DNA of 64,000 nucleotides from Marinobacter sp. Arc7-DN-1 (GCF_003441595.1 NZ_CP031848.1:1488001-1552000); one strand, 5' to 3'; positions 18,241-27,796 are shown, counted from the stretch's first letter. The notes: a model not told the origin generated them from the letters alone. A program made the numbers and translations.

Positions 18241-18492
18241 TTACCGCTTGCGCGAAGAAAAGCTCATCTTCTGGTTGGCGAGCTTCTCCCCAGTCCCTGT
18301 CCAGGCGTAGGCCAGCAACGTAGGTTCGAAATCACCCGTTGTCATGCGGTGGGCTTTTTCAGGTGGGTTGAAGAACAGAGCACCGGGTGTAAACACACTA
18401 TAGTTGCTGTCTGAGACAGAGCCGGTCAGGCAGATGTAGGATTCACTGATACCATCATGGCCGTGCTCAACGTGGTCTGAGAGTCTCGACAT
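18241..18492 (-). CDS. Short single-domain cupin (DMSP-lyase-like?)
   Basis: 83 residues containing a perfect cupin motif 1, H-x-H-x4-E-x6-G (EHGHDGISESYICLTG, residues about 9-23), and a motif-2 His (NPPEKAHRMT, about 48-57). These four residues are the metal ligands of cupin enzymes, including the DddL/DddQ/DddW/DddK DMSP lyases, whose C-terminal half this resembles. Those enzymes are longer (about 130-230 residues), so this is either a minimal cupin or the C-terminal remnant of one. AGGAGAGGTACC precedes the ATG, which supports real expression. It lies between an EamA transporter and the BCCT carrier, all on the minus strand. Confidence 0.6.
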   Translation of the reverse strand: MSRLSDHVEHGHDGISESYICLTGSVSDSNYSVFTPGALFFNPPEKAHRMTTGDFEPTLLAYAWTGTGEKLANQKMSFSSRKR

Positions 18493-18551
18493 GGTACCTC
18501 TCCTGCGGTTCTCTGGAAGGTGGCCCATCAGGATAAGTGATTTGCTGTAGA

Positions 18552-19433
18552 TCAAACAATGCCGCACCGGGATGGCCGGCCTCGGAACAGGACATAGTTC
18601 CCGAGCAGCGCCAGGGACGCCCCCAACACGGCCGTCACCGTCCATTCAAAACCTTCCAGCCAGGTCGAAACGCTCAGAGCAACCACCGGGAAAAGCACCG
18701 TTGCGTAGCCGGCCTTGTCTGCGCCGAGGGTCTGAATCACCGTGATGTAGCAATAGAATGCGACGATAGAACCCGGAACCGCCAGAAACACGGTTGCGCC
18801 CCAGAAGGTTGCCGTCGTGGGAACGACCCACTCCACGCCCTGCACCAGACACCAGACGCCCAGAATCAACGCTCCGTATACCATCGCCCAGGCATTTGCC
18901 AGGAACAGAGGCACCTGAGACATCCGTACCTTGATGCTGACCAGGTTTCCCATCGAAAACCAGAAGGTGCCAGCAACCGCGAACAGAATGCTGGTCGCAG
19001 TCGTGTTACCCAACTGCAGATCATGCCAGAACAACAAAGCCACACCCGTGATGCCCAGAGAAATTGCCGGATACAGGCGAGCAGTGGGTTTCAGCCGCAA
19101 CCACAGCCAGCCATTCAGGGCGTTGAACAGGGCCGCTAATGAAAACACCACCGCCAGCAGGCCGCTGGTCATGGATTCTGCAGCACGGTAGATCAACAGG
19201 AAATTCACGCTGTAAAGGGTCAACCCCTGAAGCACAAGCCATCCGTGCTGCTTCAGCGTCAGTTTCTGCAGGCGTCGCATCAGAGCCAGAACCACCAGAG
19301 CCACGGTGGAGGCCATCACAAAACGGTAGAAGACGGAAATGTCGACAGGCGCTGCTTCAACCTGCAGGCGAATCGCCGTCCAGGTGAGGCCCCAGATCAA
19401 TACCGTCAAACCATAATGAACAGAGATTGGCAT
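18552..19433 (-). CDS. EamA/DMT-superfamily transporter
   Basis: 293 residues, ten predicted helices in two EamA repeats. Characteristic motifs are LIWGLTWTAIRLQ near the N-terminus and a repeat-2 start near TATSILFAVAGTFWFSMGN. Family members export amino acids or other metabolites; no substrate can be assigned. I chose the ATG at 19433 (MPISVHYG), which has AGGAATCACTGCC in front, over an in-frame start ten codons upstream. It is divergent from the truncated AraC regulator at 19554, which probably once controlled it. Confidence 0.85.
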   Translation of the reverse strand: MPISVHYGLTVLIWGLTWTAIRLQVEAAPVDISVFYRFVMASTVALVVLALMRRLQKLTLKQHGWLVLQGLTLYSVNFLLIYRAAESMTSGLLAVVFSLAALFNALNGWLWLRLKPTARLYPAISLGITGVALLFWHDLQLGNTTATSILFAVAGTFWFSMGNLVSIKVRMSQVPLFLANAWAMVYGALILGVWCLVQGVEWVVPTTATFWGATVFLAVPGSIVAFYCYITVIQTLGADKAGYATVLFPVVALSVSTWLEGFEWTVTAVLGASLALLGNYVLFRGRPSRCGIV

Positions 19434-19553
19434 GGCAGTGATTCCTGTAGGTAACGGGAACATTTGTAATTCAGGCGGTCAGGATAGGACGGAAAAGACA
19501 GCAAAACTTGTCAGATCCTGCTGAACCATGGATGATTCTTGCGGAGGCCAGAT

Positions 19554-20186
19554 ATGCAAACCGATCCTGAATCCGCATCACACCCGCGGACGCAATCACG
19601 TAAGGCTACCCGGGATATTGTTGATACCCTGAGAACCGCTGGCGTTGCCCCCCAGAGAATGCTGGAATTGGATCAGGGGCGGGCTCTGGCGCAGTGGCAA
19701 AATCATCAGGGCGAGGTGCGGTACGAACGGCCCCGACACCATGCACTGAGCATCTACATAGACAAGGGCGAACAAGCCAGACGTGTATTGAACGGGAAAG
19801 TTGTCAGCCGTCACTCCGACTTACCACAAACACTCCCAGAAGTGACAGGCACGCTATCACTTCGATACCGCCGACTTCTGCAAGAACGCATCAACGCTCA
19901 ACTAAGCCAGCCACTGACGCTGGCCGATATGGCCAGTTGGGTCAATCTGAGCCCCTACCACTTTGCCCGGCTTTTCAGGGCAACCTTCGACTGCGCCCCT
20001 TATCAATACGTTCAGGAACAGCGATTGATCCGGGCCCGGGACATGCTTCGTGAACGGAGCGATAACATCACTGCCATTGCGCTTACATGCGGATTCAATG
20101 ATTCCAGCCAGTTCAGCCGGGCGTTCAAATCAAGGTTCGGAATAACGCCTTCAGGCTACCGCGCAGAAGCTCACTTAAACCACTGA
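19554..20186 (+). CDS. AraC-family regulator with internal deletion
   Basis: 210 residues. The N-terminal sensor begins normally (LAQWQNHQGEVRYERPRHHALSIYI, about residues 50-75) but breaks off at GKVVSRHSD and runs straight into the linker and double helix-turn-helix (LTLADMASWVNLSPYHFARL and ITAIALTCGFNDSSQFSRAF). Full-length relatives have about 290 residues, so roughly 80-100 residues of sensor core are missing without a frameshift. The DNA-binding part looks intact, so it may be a constitutive or inactive regulator. GCGGAGGCCAGAT precedes the ATG at 19554. It is divergent from the EamA gene. Confidence 0.8.
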   Translation: MQTDPESASHPRTQSRKATRDIVDTLRTAGVAPQRMLELDQGRALAQWQNHQGEVRYERPRHHALSIYIDKGEQARRVLNGKVVSRHSDLPQTLPEVTGTLSLRYRRLLQERINAQLSQPLTLADMASWVNLSPYHFARLFRATFDCAPYQYVQEQRLIRARDMLRERSDNITAIALTCGFNDSSQFSRAFKSRFGITPSGYRAEAHLNH

Positions 20187-20204
20187 CCCCGGAGCCAGAG
20201 GCCC

Positions 20205-20864
20205 ATGCGCATTCGCGTTACCCATCAACGGATCACGATAGCTCTGCAGCTGATACTGCTTGCCGAGGCAATATTGGCCATCTGGGGCCAGCGGTGGTTT
20301 ACCGCATTTCTGACCGCAATGATTATTGCAATTACGTTCTTCCCGGTGCTGTTTGAACGCCGTTTTCGGATTCACATTCCGCCCGAGTTGCAACTGGCTG
20401 CCATCGGGTTTGTTTTCGCCGCCCTGTTCCTTGGCGAGATACGCGATTACTACACACGGTTCTGGTGGTGGGACATGGCACTGCACACCATGTCGGGCTT
20501 TCTGCTCGGCATTCTCGGTTTTCTGCTGGTGCACATCATGAATGAAACCGAAAAAATTCAGGTGCACATGAACCCGGGTTTCGTGGCTTTTTTCGCATTC
20601 ATGTTTGCGCTGGGCGTGGGTACCCTGTGGGAGGTTTTTGAATTCGCCATGGATTCCGTGTTCGGGACGAATATGCAAAAGCCGATGCTGGGCGATCCGT
20701 CGGGATTGACAGATACAATGTGGGACCTGATTGTTGATACGCTGGGTGCGCTGGTTATATCCTTCCTGGGCTGGCGTTACCTTAAATTCCCTGGTGGACG
20801 ATCATTCCTGGAACGCTGGATAGATGCGTTCATTGAACGAAACCCGAGGTTTTTCGGGCGCTGA
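20205..20864 (+). CDS. Multi-pass membrane protein, DUF2238/YjdF-like
   Basis: 219 residues with about six hydrophobic segments. Conserved-looking acidic and His residues lie at membrane edges: WWWDMALHTMSGFLLG, GTLWEVFEFAMD and DTMWDLIVDTLGALVIS, the arrangement of the DUF2238/YjdF-type membrane proteins. Function unknown. It begins 18 bases after the AraC stop on the same strand and may share its transcript. Confidence 0.7.
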   Translation: MRIRVTHQRITIALQLILLAEAILAIWGQRWFTAFLTAMIIAITFFPVLFERRFRIHIPPELQLAAIGFVFAALFLGEIRDYYTRFWWWDMALHTMSGFLLGILGFLLVHIMNETEKIQVHMNPGFVAFFAFMFALGVGTLWEVFEFAMDSVFGTNMQKPMLGDPSGLTDTMWDLIVDTLGALVISFLGWRYLKFPGGRSFLERWIDAFIERNPRFFGR

Positions 20865-20887
20865 GGGGCGGAGAAATAATCGGCATT

Positions 20888-21232
20888 GTGAGAAGTAAAG
20901 CCTATGCTCAGGGGCTCTCCCCCGCTGCAAGCAACCCCGGAGGGACCCAACAGACCGGCTATGTGATCGAAACCGAAGCAGGCCGTTCGGAAGTTGACTG
21001 GCGCAACCTGTGCCCGGAAAGCCAGGCGGAAGCCGAGGATTCGCTGACGATGCTGGACTATATTTCGGTGGATGCCAGCGATCCCTCCCTGCAAACCTCC
21101 GTCGATAACCGGTACACCCGTGTGGGGTTCTCTCTGCCTTCAGCATCAAAACCGGGCCAGGGCTGCTATGTCGAATACGATTCCTTCGGCGACCCGGAGT
21201 GCACGGTTACCCAAGTTACCTCGGAATGCTGA
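20888..21232 (+). CDS. Small hypothetical protein
   Basis: 114-codon frame with a GTG start and no in-frame ATG. The translation is acidic and has four Cys residues, three of them toward the C-terminus (QGCYVEYDSFGDPECTVTQV then a terminal Cys). No signal peptide is apparent from this start. Composition looks coding, but the start is uncertain and I recognise no family. It is tail-to-tail with the gene at 21273-21647. Confidence 0.4.
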   Translation: MRSKAYAQGLSPAASNPGGTQQTGYVIETEAGRSEVDWRNLCPESQAEAEDSLTMLDYISVDASDPSLQTSVDNRYTRVGFSLPSASKPGQGCYVEYDSFGDPECTVTQVTSEC

Positions 21233-21272
21233 CATCCACTACGGGCCATAGCCATGACCTGCTGGGCACTGT

Positions 21273-21647
21273 CTACTTGACCAAACCCGATCTGGGAACC
21301 AGGCACTCCATTGCTGTGAGTGAGACGTCCCTGAATACGGCCTCTGAGGCAACGACGCCCGGGAATCTGTCGAAAAGCATCCGCCGGCAAGTGGATGTGC
21401 GGGCTTCACCCTTGCTGACACAATCAGCGTGAGCTTTTGTCCCCTCTCTCTCGCCAGTGGCGTCCACGCAGAACCCGGGAAGCTGGGTAAAAATCCAGTC
21501 GACCGCAGAACTGAGTTCAACCGGATTGGCCCGCAAATTGGTAAGCCGGCTGGCATCGATTGGCTCTGGCTGTTTGCGGGTCTGCTCCCAGAGAACAAAC
21601 AGCAGGGCAGCAGATACCAATACAACAGTGACCGTGGGAAACTTCAT
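21273..21647 (-). CDS. Hypothetical membrane-anchored or exported protein
   Basis: 124 residues with an N-terminal hydrophobic segment (TVTVVLVSAALLFVLW) acting as signal anchor, followed by a periplasmic-looking region with four Cys residues (GFCVDA, HADCVS, STCRRM, MECLVP), probably two disulfides. AAAAGG lies in front of the ATG. I do not recognise the family. Confidence 0.6.
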   Translation of the reverse strand: MKFPTVTVVLVSAALLFVLWEQTRKQPEPIDASRLTNLRANPVELSSAVDWIFTQLPGFCVDATGEREGTKAHADCVSKGEARTSTCRRMLFDRFPGVVASEAVFRDVSLTAMECLVPRSGLVK

Positions 21648-21796
21648 GGGCGCCTTTTCAATCCGGTGAATCAGGCCGCCGATGATAAACGCTCAGGCAT
21701 GTTCTGTCCCGGTTTCCTATACTGTCTTTGAATTCATACCCATGGTCCGTTCGCGGACAACGATTCCATCAACAAACTGACCAGGAGTTTTGGCAA

Positions 21797-22366
21797 ATGA
21801 CCACACTGATCGTTGGTCTGGTTCTGTTTCTCGGCGTGCATTCGCTGTCCATCGTCAACGAGCCGCTGCGTAATCGACTGCACGCATCCCTCGGTGAGGC
21901 TGCGTACAAAGGTCTCTACTCGCTCGCTTCCCTTGTTGGCCTGTTGCTGATCATCTGGGGCTACGCTGCCGCCCGAATGGACCCAACCGTGATCTATACG
22001 CCCCCGGCCTGGCTTCGGCACCTGGCCATGTTGCTGTTGATTCCGGTGTTCCCGCTGCTGTTTGCCACCTACTTCCCGGGCAAAATCAAGGCAAGGCTCA
22101 AGCACCCGATGCTGATTGCGGTCAAACTCTGGGCGCTGGCTCACCTGCTGGCCAACGGCATGCTGCAGGACCTGCTGCTGTTCGGCTCAGTCCTCGCATG
22201 GGCCGTGGCCGACCGGATTTCCATGAAGCACAGAAGCCAGCGACCGATTCCCACATTACCGGCCAGCAAGGCAAATGACCTTATTGCAATTGTCGGCGGC
22301 CTTGCGGTGTATGTGGTGACGGTATTCTGGGCACACCAATGGCTGTTTGGCGTGGCGCCGGTGTGA
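21797..22366 (+). CDS. NnrU-family membrane protein
   Basis: 189 residues, five to six transmembrane helices, with the NnrU pattern: HSLSIVNEPLRNRLHASLGE at the first loop and HPMLIAVKLWALAHLLANG near the middle. NnrU proteins were first named beside nitrite/nitric oxide reductase genes but occur widely; the role is unclear. AGGAG nine bases before the ATG at 21797 decides the start; an upstream in-frame start adds 23 non-hydrophobic residues. Confidence 0.85.
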   Translation: MTTLIVGLVLFLGVHSLSIVNEPLRNRLHASLGEAAYKGLYSLASLVGLLLIIWGYAAARMDPTVIYTPPAWLRHLAMLLLIPVFPLLFATYFPGKIKARLKHPMLIAVKLWALAHLLANGMLQDLLLFGSVLAWAVADRISMKHRSQRPIPTLPASKANDLIAIVGGLAVYVVTVFWAHQWLFGVAPV

Positions 22367-22384
22367 TCGGGGCTGATCCGCGGA

Positions 22385-23350
22385 TCAGCGCCCCTGAGCA
22401 CCCCGTCGCAACCAGTCATGGACGAAGGCAAGCTTGCGTTGCGCCGTTTCCGAGAGCACGAAGGGATACAGGTCCGACAGGCCCATGGAACGGTTCACGT
22501 GATTGACCCGAATGGCCAACGACGCTGCCACATGAATCAGCAACGCAGTATCAGGCTCTGAGTAGGGATCCCAGCCGGACCGTGGCAATTCCGGCGACGT
22601 CAGACCGGATGCCACAAAACTGTCGGTGATGTCGGTCAGGTGCAGCAGGTGGGCCGCGGTTTCGGCCCAGTCCTCGTGCGGATGGGCCGACGCATAGCTG
22701 GTCAGGTAAAACAGCCTCCAGTCAGCCGGCGGGCCCTGATGATAGTGCCGTTGAAGTGCTGTGGGGTAGTCAGCGCGCTCATCACCAAACATCTCCCGGA
22801 ACGCATTCAGAAAGTCGTCCCGCAGACTCAGACGCCACCAGAGCATATGCGCAATCTCATGGCGCATATGGCCCACCATGGTTCGGTAAGGCTCATCCAG
22901 GGCCTGTCTCCTGGTTGCACGCACTACCGGGTCAGCCTCGGCCACGCTGATGGTCACCACGCCGTTTGCGTGCCCCATGGCAACTGGCGTCAGCCCCTCC
23001 GCGAGCATATGGAAAACCGGGCGCGTCCCCGGATCTTCCGGCCGGAACCAGTGCCAGCGGCCGAGATTGTCCAGCACCCAGCGCTTTGCCGCCTCGGTTT
23101 TCGCCCAGTTCGGCATGGCGTTTGGAATGCTCGGATCCGGCGCCAGGGCCGTCATGGCACAGGAACGACAAAATGCCCCCTGCTCTGGTGCGATCCAGTT
23201 GCAACCAATGATCCCCCGGTTCACACAAAAGGGCGGCATGGGGAGGAACGCCCTTGCCTGGGGGTCATAAGCGACAGGGGCACCCTCGGCGGTGGTCAGA
23301 TTATCAAACCAAAGATTACCGGAACCAACCGGGTTGGAATAAACCTTCAT
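22385..23350 (-). CDS. Putative zinc-binding metallopeptidase (Peptidase_Mx type)
   Basis: 321 residues. The N-terminal part has a Cys-rich zinc-ribbon region (FCVNRGIIGCNW and GAFCRSCAM, about residues 40-65). The middle has a zincin motif HEIAH (about residue 163) and a downstream EDWAETAAHLLH helix that could give the third ligand. This architecture matches the putative zinc-binding peptidase family found beside transglutaminase-like systems in proteobacteria; the substrate is unknown. No such partner genes are adjacent here. Cytosolic, with no signal peptide. Confidence 0.8.
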   Translation of the reverse strand: MKVYSNPVGSGNLWFDNLTTAEGAPVAYDPQARAFLPMPPFCVNRGIIGCNWIAPEQGAFCRSCAMTALAPDPSIPNAMPNWAKTEAAKRWVLDNLGRWHWFRPEDPGTRPVFHMLAEGLTPVAMGHANGVVTISVAEADPVVRATRRQALDEPYRTMVGHMRHEIAHMLWWRLSLRDDFLNAFREMFGDERADYPTALQRHYHQGPPADWRLFYLTSYASAHPHEDWAETAAHLLHLTDITDSFVASGLTSPELPRSGWDPYSEPDTALLIHVAASLAIRVNHVNRSMGLSDLYPFVLSETAQRKLAFVHDWLRRGAQGR

Positions 23351-23591
23351 TGAGCTGGAGCTCCTTTTGAACGGCAGTGTGCAAAAAAACGGATCGCCGC
23401 TCTACCGAACCTATACCCTAAAGCAAAGGAACACCAGCCAGGGATTCGTTATCCAGATCCCGCTGCACCAGAAGGCGCCGCAACAGACCTGTCCCCGCTC
23501 CCCTTACAGATAACAGACCGAAGATGAGTAACTGGGTATCACGGGGCAAAGCCGCCCCATGCCGCCCTCTACAACGCCAGACATAACCGGG

Positions 23592-24701
23592 TCATTCTCC
23601 GGAGGACTCCCCGGCGAATGCGCTCAGGTGAAACGCGATAGCTTCCTCCACGGCTTCCATACCACACACTCTGGGCTCCGGGACACTCCCGCCGGCCAGT
23701 ACATCCAGAACAGATCGCACACCGTGGGCCAGTGACTCCGTGTTGTAGCCGCCTTCCAGAACAAAGGCAAGCCGACCCTCACACAGCCGATCCGCCAACG
23801 ATTGCACAATTCCCGTCATGGCGGCAAAACCCTCGAAGGAAACATTCATCGCAAGGTCGTACCAATGGGCGTCGAAACCTGCCGACACCAGAATCAGATC
23901 CGGCTTGAAGTACTCCGCGGCCGGCACAAGAATTTCATTGAAAGCCCTGAGGTAAGCGACATCACCAGCGCCACCCGGCATGGGCACATTCACTGTGGTG
24001 CCCTCGCCCAACCCCGCCCCGACATCGTGCAAATTGCCACTGCCAGGGTAAAAAGGTGAAGCCCGGTGGATATCGAAGAACATCACATTCGGATCCGCCC
24101 AGAAGATGTCCTGGGTACCGTTACCATGGTGGGCGTCCCAATCGACAATCAGCACTCTTTCACAGCCAAGCTCAGCCTGGGCATGGGCTGCTGCAACGGC
24201 AACGTTGTTAATGAGGCAGAACCCTCTGGCCCGAACCGGCTCTGCATGATGCCCAGGGGGCCTGATCAGGGCGAAGGCGCTGCCAGTACTGCCCGAACAA
24301 ACTGCCTCCACCGCAGCAATCGCGGTACCTGCGGCCACCTCGGCAGCCTCGATGCTTCCGGGTGACACCGCAGTGGTATCCACATCCAGCCAGGCATTTT
24401 TGTCACGCAGGGAAAACACATCGTCCAGATACGACGTAGTGTGAACACGAGCCAGCTGTTCCCGGGTGGCGGACTTGCCGGGAGCGAATCGAAGCCCCTC
24501 AACCGGCTCTCGGACCAACAAATCGAGAATGGCCTGAATGCGTCCGGGGTGCTCGGGGTATTTCCATTGAACATTCAGCCCAGCAAGGATCCCTCGAACT
24601 CTTTTGTCCAGACGGCCAGGAAGAAAGGCGGCGTTCACATCGGGCGCGTGATTCAGAACGCGCTCGTCATAAACCAGAGTGACTTCTCTTTTTGCTGACA
24701 C
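23592..24701 (-). CDS. Histone deacetylase-family amidohydrolase
   Basis: 369 residues of the arginase/deacetylase fold. Active-site motifs: IRPPGHHAE (tandem His), DWDAHHGNGTQDIFW (zinc Asp and His), SAGFDAH (zinc Asp) and LEGGYN near the C-terminus (transition-state Tyr). It is a class II type enzyme. Bacterial members deacetylate polyamines or other acetylated amines rather than histones; the natural substrate here is unknown. I favour the GTG at 24701 because GGAG sits six bases before it, although four more in-frame residues are possible upstream. Confidence 0.9.
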   Translation of the reverse strand: MSAKREVTLVYDERVLNHAPDVNAAFLPGRLDKRVRGILAGLNVQWKYPEHPGRIQAILDLLVREPVEGLRFAPGKSATREQLARVHTTSYLDDVFSLRDKNAWLDVDTTAVSPGSIEAAEVAAGTAIAAVEAVCSGSTGSAFALIRPPGHHAEPVRARGFCLINNVAVAAAHAQAELGCERVLIVDWDAHHGNGTQDIFWADPNVMFFDIHRASPFYPGSGNLHDVGAGLGEGTTVNVPMPGGAGDVAYLRAFNEILVPAAEYFKPDLILVSAGFDAHWYDLAMNVSFEGFAAMTGIVQSLADRLCEGRLAFVLEGGYNTESLAHGVRSVLDVLAGGSVPEPRVCGMEAVEEAIAFHLSAFAGESSGE

Positions 24702-24792
24702 ATGTATCTCCACGATTACGCATGGAAGTGCGCCACAGCCCTCGTGCAGTCAGCACGATCTCCAATCAGCATAGACCAGCGTTACTTTGCTG

Positions 24793-26676
24793 TCAGCGGT
24801 CAGGCGGCCTCCAGATCGGAACATCTTCTTGCTTCGGCTCTTCCCAATCCCGCTGCATGGCGCTGCTTAACGCCTCCTCCAGCTTCATAAACAACTCGCC
24901 GTAACGGGGGCTAAACCGGATACCTTCCTCGATTTCCTTCCAGGCCTCGAACAATTCGTCCTCGTGGGCTTGTTCATTGTCCACAAACGCCCAGGTCATC
25001 TGCCGGGCACGCATCGGATGCACACCCATAGCCGTAAGTGCGTGGCCGCCAAGTTCGAGAGCTGAGTGATAGGTTTCACTCACAACATCATCCGCGCCCG
25101 CTTCCCTCAACCGGTATCCGTGACCACGGTCAAAGGCGCGGGCAAGCACCCAGACACCGGGGAAAAACTGCTTCACGTGCTCCACCATCTGCACCGCCCG
25201 ATCACGGTCGTCTATGGCCACCACCAGCAGGCGGGCCTGCTCGATACCCGCTGTCTCCAGCAATTCCGGCCGGCTTGCATCCCCGAAGAAACTCTTGATG
25301 TTGATCTGCCTGAGGTTCTCGATCTGCTCGATCTCATGGTCCAGCGCCACAATTGGAACATTATTGGCACGCAACAAACGGCAAACGATCTGCCCGAAAC
25401 GACCAACACCGGCCACAATCACCGGAGCCTGCTCATCGATGGTGTCGGCCTCCCGGTCATCGTTCTTTGAACGCCGATAACGCGGCAGCACGATCCGGTC
25501 GTAGACAATGAACAGCAACGGCGTAAGAAACATTGAGAGCGCCACTACCAGCATGAGAATCTGCGACATCTCCACAGGAATCACGTGGTTCTGGACGCTG
25601 TAAGTCAAAAGAACAAAGCCAAATTCGCCGGCCTGGGCCAGCCCCAGCGTGAACAACCAACCATTGCTGCCGTGGACCCTGAAAAGCAGCGCCAGGCCGA
25701 GCAGAACCGCCGCCTTGACAGCAATGACCGCGACCGCAAGGGAAGCGACCGTGCCCCATTGCTCAGATAACACGTCAAAATTGACCCCAGCACCAACGGT
25801 GATAAAAAACAGACCCAGCAGCAGGCCCTTGAACGGCTCGATATTCGCCTCCAGCTCATGCCGGAATTCGCTGTTGGCCAATACCACGCCTGCCAGAAAT
25901 GCACCCAATGCGGGAGACAGGTTGACCAGGCTCATGAGGGCAGCAATTCCGATGATCAGCATCAATGCCGTCGCGGTGAAAACCTCTCGCAATCCTGACT
26001 GCACCACATAGCGGAACAAAGGCCGGCTCAAATAGTGACCACCAACGATTACCGCTCCGATGGCAGCCACCACGACCAGCCCGTTAGCCCAGCCCGGAAG
26101 ACTGGCCACCAGGCTCAGGCTACTGCCAGGATCATCAGAGGGGCCCGCAGCGTCTTTCAGTTCCGGCAGAGCCAGCAAAGGGATAAGCGCAAGTATGGGA
26201 ATAACCGCGATGTCCTGAAACAGCAAGACTGAGAAGGCACTGCGCCCCCCTTCGGTTCTGACCAGTCCCTTCTCGTTTAGGGTCTGCAATACAATCGCGG
26301 TGGATGAGAGTGCAAAGATCAACCCCACTGCAAGCGCCGTCTGCCACCGGAGCCCAAGCCATGCGGCCACCGCCATACCGGCTACTGCCGTCAACACCAC
26401 CTGAAGTCCGCCAAGGCCGACGAGACGAACCCTCATGGCCCAGAGCGCCTTGGGATCAAGCTCCATGCCGACCAGGAACAGCATCATGACCACACCAAAC
26501 TCGGCGAAATGCTGAATGGTGTCCGCTTCCTGACCGACCAGCCCTGTCACCGGGCCGATCACCACACCCGCAACCAGATAGCCGAGCACGGAGCCCAGGC
26601 CAAAACGTTTTGCCAGGGGCACGGCGATCACCGCGGCAACCAGGTAGATAAAGGCCTGAATGAAGTAGACAGTCAT
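24793..26676 (-). CDS. CPA2-family K+/H+ antiporter, KefB/KefC-like
   Basis: 627 residues: an N-terminal cation/proton exchanger domain with about 12 helices (GYLVAGVVIGP near residue 32, GLIFALSSTAIVLQ near 118, LSPALGAFLAGVVLANSEFR near 255) followed by a C-terminal RCK/TrkA-N nucleotide-binding domain (VIVAGVGRFGQIVCRLL, about residue 415). This is the architecture of glutathione-gated potassium efflux systems. No KefF/KefG-type ancillary gene is adjacent. It should extrude K+ in exchange for protons at the inner membrane. Confidence 0.9.
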   Translation of the reverse strand: MTVYFIQAFIYLVAAVIAVPLAKRFGLGSVLGYLVAGVVIGPVTGLVGQEADTIQHFAEFGVVMMLFLVGMELDPKALWAMRVRLVGLGGLQVVLTAVAGMAVAAWLGLRWQTALAVGLIFALSSTAIVLQTLNEKGLVRTEGGRSAFSVLLFQDIAVIPILALIPLLALPELKDAAGPSDDPGSSLSLVASLPGWANGLVVVAAIGAVIVGGHYLSRPLFRYVVQSGLREVFTATALMLIIGIAALMSLVNLSPALGAFLAGVVLANSEFRHELEANIEPFKGLLLGLFFITVGAGVNFDVLSEQWGTVASLAVAVIAVKAAVLLGLALLFRVHGSNGWLFTLGLAQAGEFGFVLLTYSVQNHVIPVEMSQILMLVVALSMFLTPLLFIVYDRIVLPRYRRSKNDDREADTIDEQAPVIVAGVGRFGQIVCRLLRANNVPIVALDHEIEQIENLRQINIKSFFGDASRPELLETAGIEQARLLVVAIDDRDRAVQMVEHVKQFFPGVWVLARAFDRGHGYRLREAGADDVVSETYHSALELGGHALTAMGVHPMRARQMTWAFVDNEQAHEDELFEAWKEIEEGIRFSPRYGELFMKLEEALSSAMQRDWEEPKQEDVPIWRPPDR

Positions 26677-26744
26677 GGGTTTTTCCTTGATTTGGATTCA
26701 GTCAGGCTGCGGATTTCGCAGGCGACCGTCCCTGGCAGATCTGT

Positions 26745-27605
26745 TTAGCGTAGACCCTGGAATGCATCTTTCACATGCGATGCAAGGGCATCATTCAGAG
26801 GGTTGGAACCCCGACGTACCAGCGCCAGTTGATAAAAGCCAATTGCCGGCAGGCTATCCCCGGCAATCTCTTTCAGCGGTGGATGTATCAGGCTTTTCGG
26901 AAACGGCGCTACGGCGAGATCAGCCAGCATGGCGGCTTCCTGCCCGGAGCAATGCTCGCAGGTGTAGGCAATTCTGTATGGCACACCGGCTCTGTCGAGC
27001 GCCCGAAGAGTCATCCGGCGCCAGGCACAGCCTTCATGAGCCATGGCAATTGGCAGTGGCGAACGCTGGAAGGCTGACGACCCTTCCCGAGCGGCCCAGA
27101 CCAGTGGCTCTTCATGAACCACCTCACCGCGGGTAATACCGCCCTCCTCCGCCACTGTCACCAGAGTCATATCCAGCTCACCAGCGTCCAGAAGAGCCAG
27201 GTTTTGCTTGCTGGAGCCGACAACCACATCGACCAGAACCGCCGGGTAAGATCTCGCGAATTCCGCAAGTACCTCTGGCAGAATCCGGGTACCTACGTCG
27301 TCGGAGGTGCCGATACCCACTTTCCCCTCAAGCGTCGGTGAGATGAAGTGCCGCACTGCCTCCTCATTTAACCGCAACAACCGGCGGCTGTAATCGAGTA
27401 GAGTCTCACCCTCAGCCGTCAAAGTGACGCGCCGTGGTTCACGAATGAACAGCGTTCTGCCCAGATTCTGTTCGAGCTGCTTGATTTGCATGCTAAGGGC
27501 CGAGGGCGTCCGGTGCACCAATCTCGCCGCACTGGTAAAAGTGCCGCACTCAGCAATGGCAACGAAGCTCCTGAGTACATCGTTATCGAGTAGCGGAATC
27601 TTCAC
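26745..27605 (-). CDS. LysR-family transcriptional regulator (LrhA-like)
   Basis: 286 residues with an N-terminal winged helix-turn-helix (FVAIAECGTFTSAARLVHRT, about residues 13-32) and a type 2 periplasmic-binding-like effector domain containing an HCSGQEAAMLADLAVAPFP stretch typical of the LrhA/HexA branch. Target genes are unknown. It is divergent from the small DUF1127-like gene at 27797 and lies 68 bases downstream of the antiporter's start on the same strand. Confidence 0.88.
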   Translation of the reverse strand: MKIPLLDNDVLRSFVAIAECGTFTSAARLVHRTPSALSMQIKQLEQNLGRTLFIREPRRVTLTAEGETLLDYSRRLLRLNEEAVRHFISPTLEGKVGIGTSDDVGTRILPEVLAEFARSYPAVLVDVVVGSSKQNLALLDAGELDMTLVTVAEEGGITRGEVVHEEPLVWAAREGSSAFQRSPLPIAMAHEGCAWRRMTLRALDRAGVPYRIAYTCEHCSGQEAAMLADLAVAPFPKSLIHPPLKEIAGDSLPAIGFYQLALVRRGSNPLNDALASHVKDAFQGLR

Positions 27606-27796
27606 GGAAGGACCTCTTGTGTCGGTTTCTGGCGTGAAACTGACTTAAGCATAACTGAACGAGATATTAAATTCTTTTCGTTTGATTGAAGGCATAAAGA
27701 GTTCCAGAATAACGGCTGTTGGCACCCGCGTGCGAGTAAAACGAAATCTCCAGGCGAGCTGCTGCAAGCCATTCACCCACAGTCGGGGCCGTCGAT

